Assembly: GCA_030587525.1 (NCBI GenBank)
Contig: JAUQYW010000250.1
Location: 1-15,208 of the forward strand
From: Candidatus Sigynarchaeota archaeon
GTDB lineage: Archaea; Asgardarchaeota; Lokiarchaeia; Sigynarchaeales; Sigynarchaeaceae
DNA: 15,208 bases
Direction: 5' to 3'
The notes below the pieces were generated by a model. The model searched no databases and had not been told where the DNA came from. It was given only the letters and a program-made list of their open reading frames with translations. The position numbers were made by a program, and so were the translations under genes. Below are positions 14,092-15,208 of this stretch, one piece after another. Each line of letters begins with the position of its first letter. The first letter of the stretch is position 1.

Positions 14092-15208
14092 AAAAATCAT
14101 CTCGAGCATCATCGTGGTGGCATTTCTATCGATCATCGTCGCCGGTTGCAATCCCGTGAAAATGGCAGATCCTCCAGCGAGCACCCGTGCAACGCTCGGG
14201 ACATCGGGGAACGTGACGGCATTCACGGTGAGCAACGCGTTCAAGAGCAGCTCGCGGGCGAGCACGCTGGATTTAACAACCTATCAGTTGCCCGGATTCA
14301 CGATCTCGAGCGTTGAATTGAACATCATCGATAACGAGGTCAAGGCAGCGGATGATTGGGTTAATCTCCACGCGGTTGATGATGCCTCGTATACGGATAT
14401 AGAGTCAAACCTCACGGGCAACAACCTCAACGAGAGGTTATCGCAGAAAATTCACGAGTACATGCGATTCGAGATGCTAAATGCCACGCTCCGCGTGAGG
14501 GCCACGACGACGAATCCAGCATGCGTGGCGCCTACGTTTGAAATCTTCGACGACAATCTCACGGATGCAGATGGCAGTCCTGATACCTCGATCTTCTCGA
14601 TGGATTTCGTGAAAAGCACCTCGGGAGCGATCACGTGGGCAAGCGTTGCGCCGCATTTCATCATCAATGCATCCGCACCTGCCAACAACACCGTCTATGC
14701 GGTTCTTGCTGGCGATGATTGGGGTGTTGATATCAACAGCGATGCTGGCGACACGGTGCGGTGGTATTGTGGATCGGCGACAAATACGTCGCATTCGTGG
14801 TGCTGGTATCAAGACATAATAGAGGGCTGGGCTCAGGAAACACGAGATTTTGATTTCGCGTACCAGCGAATGATCCTGAACGATGCCAACAACAGTGCCC
14901 GCAAATTCGCCACGAATTCGATGCTGCAGGTCAACTCGACAGATTTCAACGCGACGGGTGGATGCGTGGTGTCGGGTTCGGCAATGACCGCGCTCGTGTT
15001 CACGAGCAACGTCACGAGTTGCGCGTTCGATGTCGACATGGTATTCACGTATGTCTCCTCGAGCTGGGACCACGCGAGCCCGTTCACGATCACGAGCAAC
15101 GCCGATTTTCCAACATATGCATCATCAGGTAGTGGTTCAGCAATTGACCCGTGGATCATCGAGAATTTCACGATTGACGCCGGCGCGGTGTTCAACGGCG
15201 GCGCGGGC
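14081..15208 (+). CDS. Lipoprotein with start of a right-handed beta-helix-like domain, 3'-truncated by window edge
   Basis: The frame from ATG 14081 is open for 376 codons to the last base, so the gene continues beyond the window. The N-terminus is a lipoprotein signal: TSRK, hydrophobic IISSIIVVAFLSIIVAG, then C23 in a VAGC lipobox. The mature part is Ser/Thr/Asn-rich with about a dozen N-glycosylation sequons, typical of archaeal surface proteins. Residues about 340-370 read PFTITSNADFPTYASSGSGSAIDPWIIENFTIDAG, close to the lead-in 'SGSGT..DPWIIEN.TIDG' of right-handed parallel beta-helix repeats in archaeal surface and viral adhesin proteins (recalled, not searched). It overlaps the previous gene by 11 nt. 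A receptor-binding or cell-wall-associated role at the outer face is inferred; the missing C-terminus should hold the repeat body. Confidence 0.78.
   Translation, partial: MTSRKIISSIIVVAFLSIIVAGCNPVKMADPPASTRATLGTSGNVTAFTVSNAFKSSSRASTLDLTTYQLPGFTISSVELNIIDNEVKAADDWVNLHAVDDASYTDIESNLTGNNLNERLSQKIHEYMRFEMLNATLRVRATTTNPACVAPTFEIFDDNLTDADGSPDTSIFSMDFVKSTSGAITWASVAPHFIINASAPANNTVYAVLAGDDWGVDINSDAGDTVRWYCGSATNTSHSWCWYQDIIEGWAQETRDFDFAYQRMILNDANNSARKFATNSMLQVNSTDFNATGGCVVSGSAMTALVFTSNVTSCAFDVDMVFTYVSSSWDHASPFTITSNADFPTYASSGSGSAIDPWIIENFTIDAGAVFNGGAG

Overview
The window reads as a piece of an archaeal chromosome from an anaerobe. It has TATA/BRE-type promoter elements, GGAGG/GGTGA ribosome binding sites, T-tract terminators, a soluble heterodisulfide-reductase HdrA fused to an MvhD domain, and homologues of formylmethanofuran dehydrogenase subunits. 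An Asgard-like (Loki/Thor-type) or related uncultured archaeon is my best guess. That guess is inference, based partly on the style of the beta-helix surface protein at the right edge; no rRNA or other marker gene is present.

Region 1 (1-7263) looks like host metabolism. A truncated radical SAM/SPASM gene runs rightward off the left edge and converges on a leftward five-gene block, 7263 to 758: fwdD-like, fwdA-like, hdrA-mvhD, a family 2 glycosyltransferase and a second radical SAM/SPASM gene. Junctions are tight (4-nt overlap, 36-nt gap, 4-nt gap, 3-4-nt overlap), so it is probably one transcript. The first three genes suggest an electron-transfer complex that couples a pterin/one-carbon module to HdrA and an MvhD-type electron entry. 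The fwdA-like protein keeps the fold signatures but has lost every metal-binding and catalytic residue I could place. The last two genes are clearly more AT-rich and look like surface glycan or peptide modification genes added to the operon.

Region 2 (about 7380-8936) is a mobility module: a good archaeal promoter, a ribbon-helix-helix regulator, and a tyrosine recombinase overlapping it by 4 nt with R-HxxR-H-Y residues visible.

Region 3 (8937-10660) is mostly non-coding. It holds one leftward Trp-rich orphan gene and an unusual concentration of inverted repeats: a near-perfect 32-bp palindrome, several short hairpins, and a 13-bp repeat that occurs twice, each copy inside its own inverted repeat. 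It could be an origin, attachment or control region of an integrated element.

Region 4 (10563-15208, continuing past the edge) is a rightward cassette of secreted or membrane proteins with no recognisable cellular role. It contains a signal-anchored ectodomain protein with strongly G/C-ending codons and its own promoter and terminator, a 571-residue protein with a membrane segment at each end, a 53-residue very basic protein, a 161-residue signal-anchored protein, and a lipoprotein that enters a right-handed beta-helix-like sequence at the window edge. With the integrase module this most resembles the virion/surface module of an undescribed integrated archaeal virus or virus-like element. That reading is inference, since no capsid, packaging ATPase or polymerase hallmark gene is visible here.
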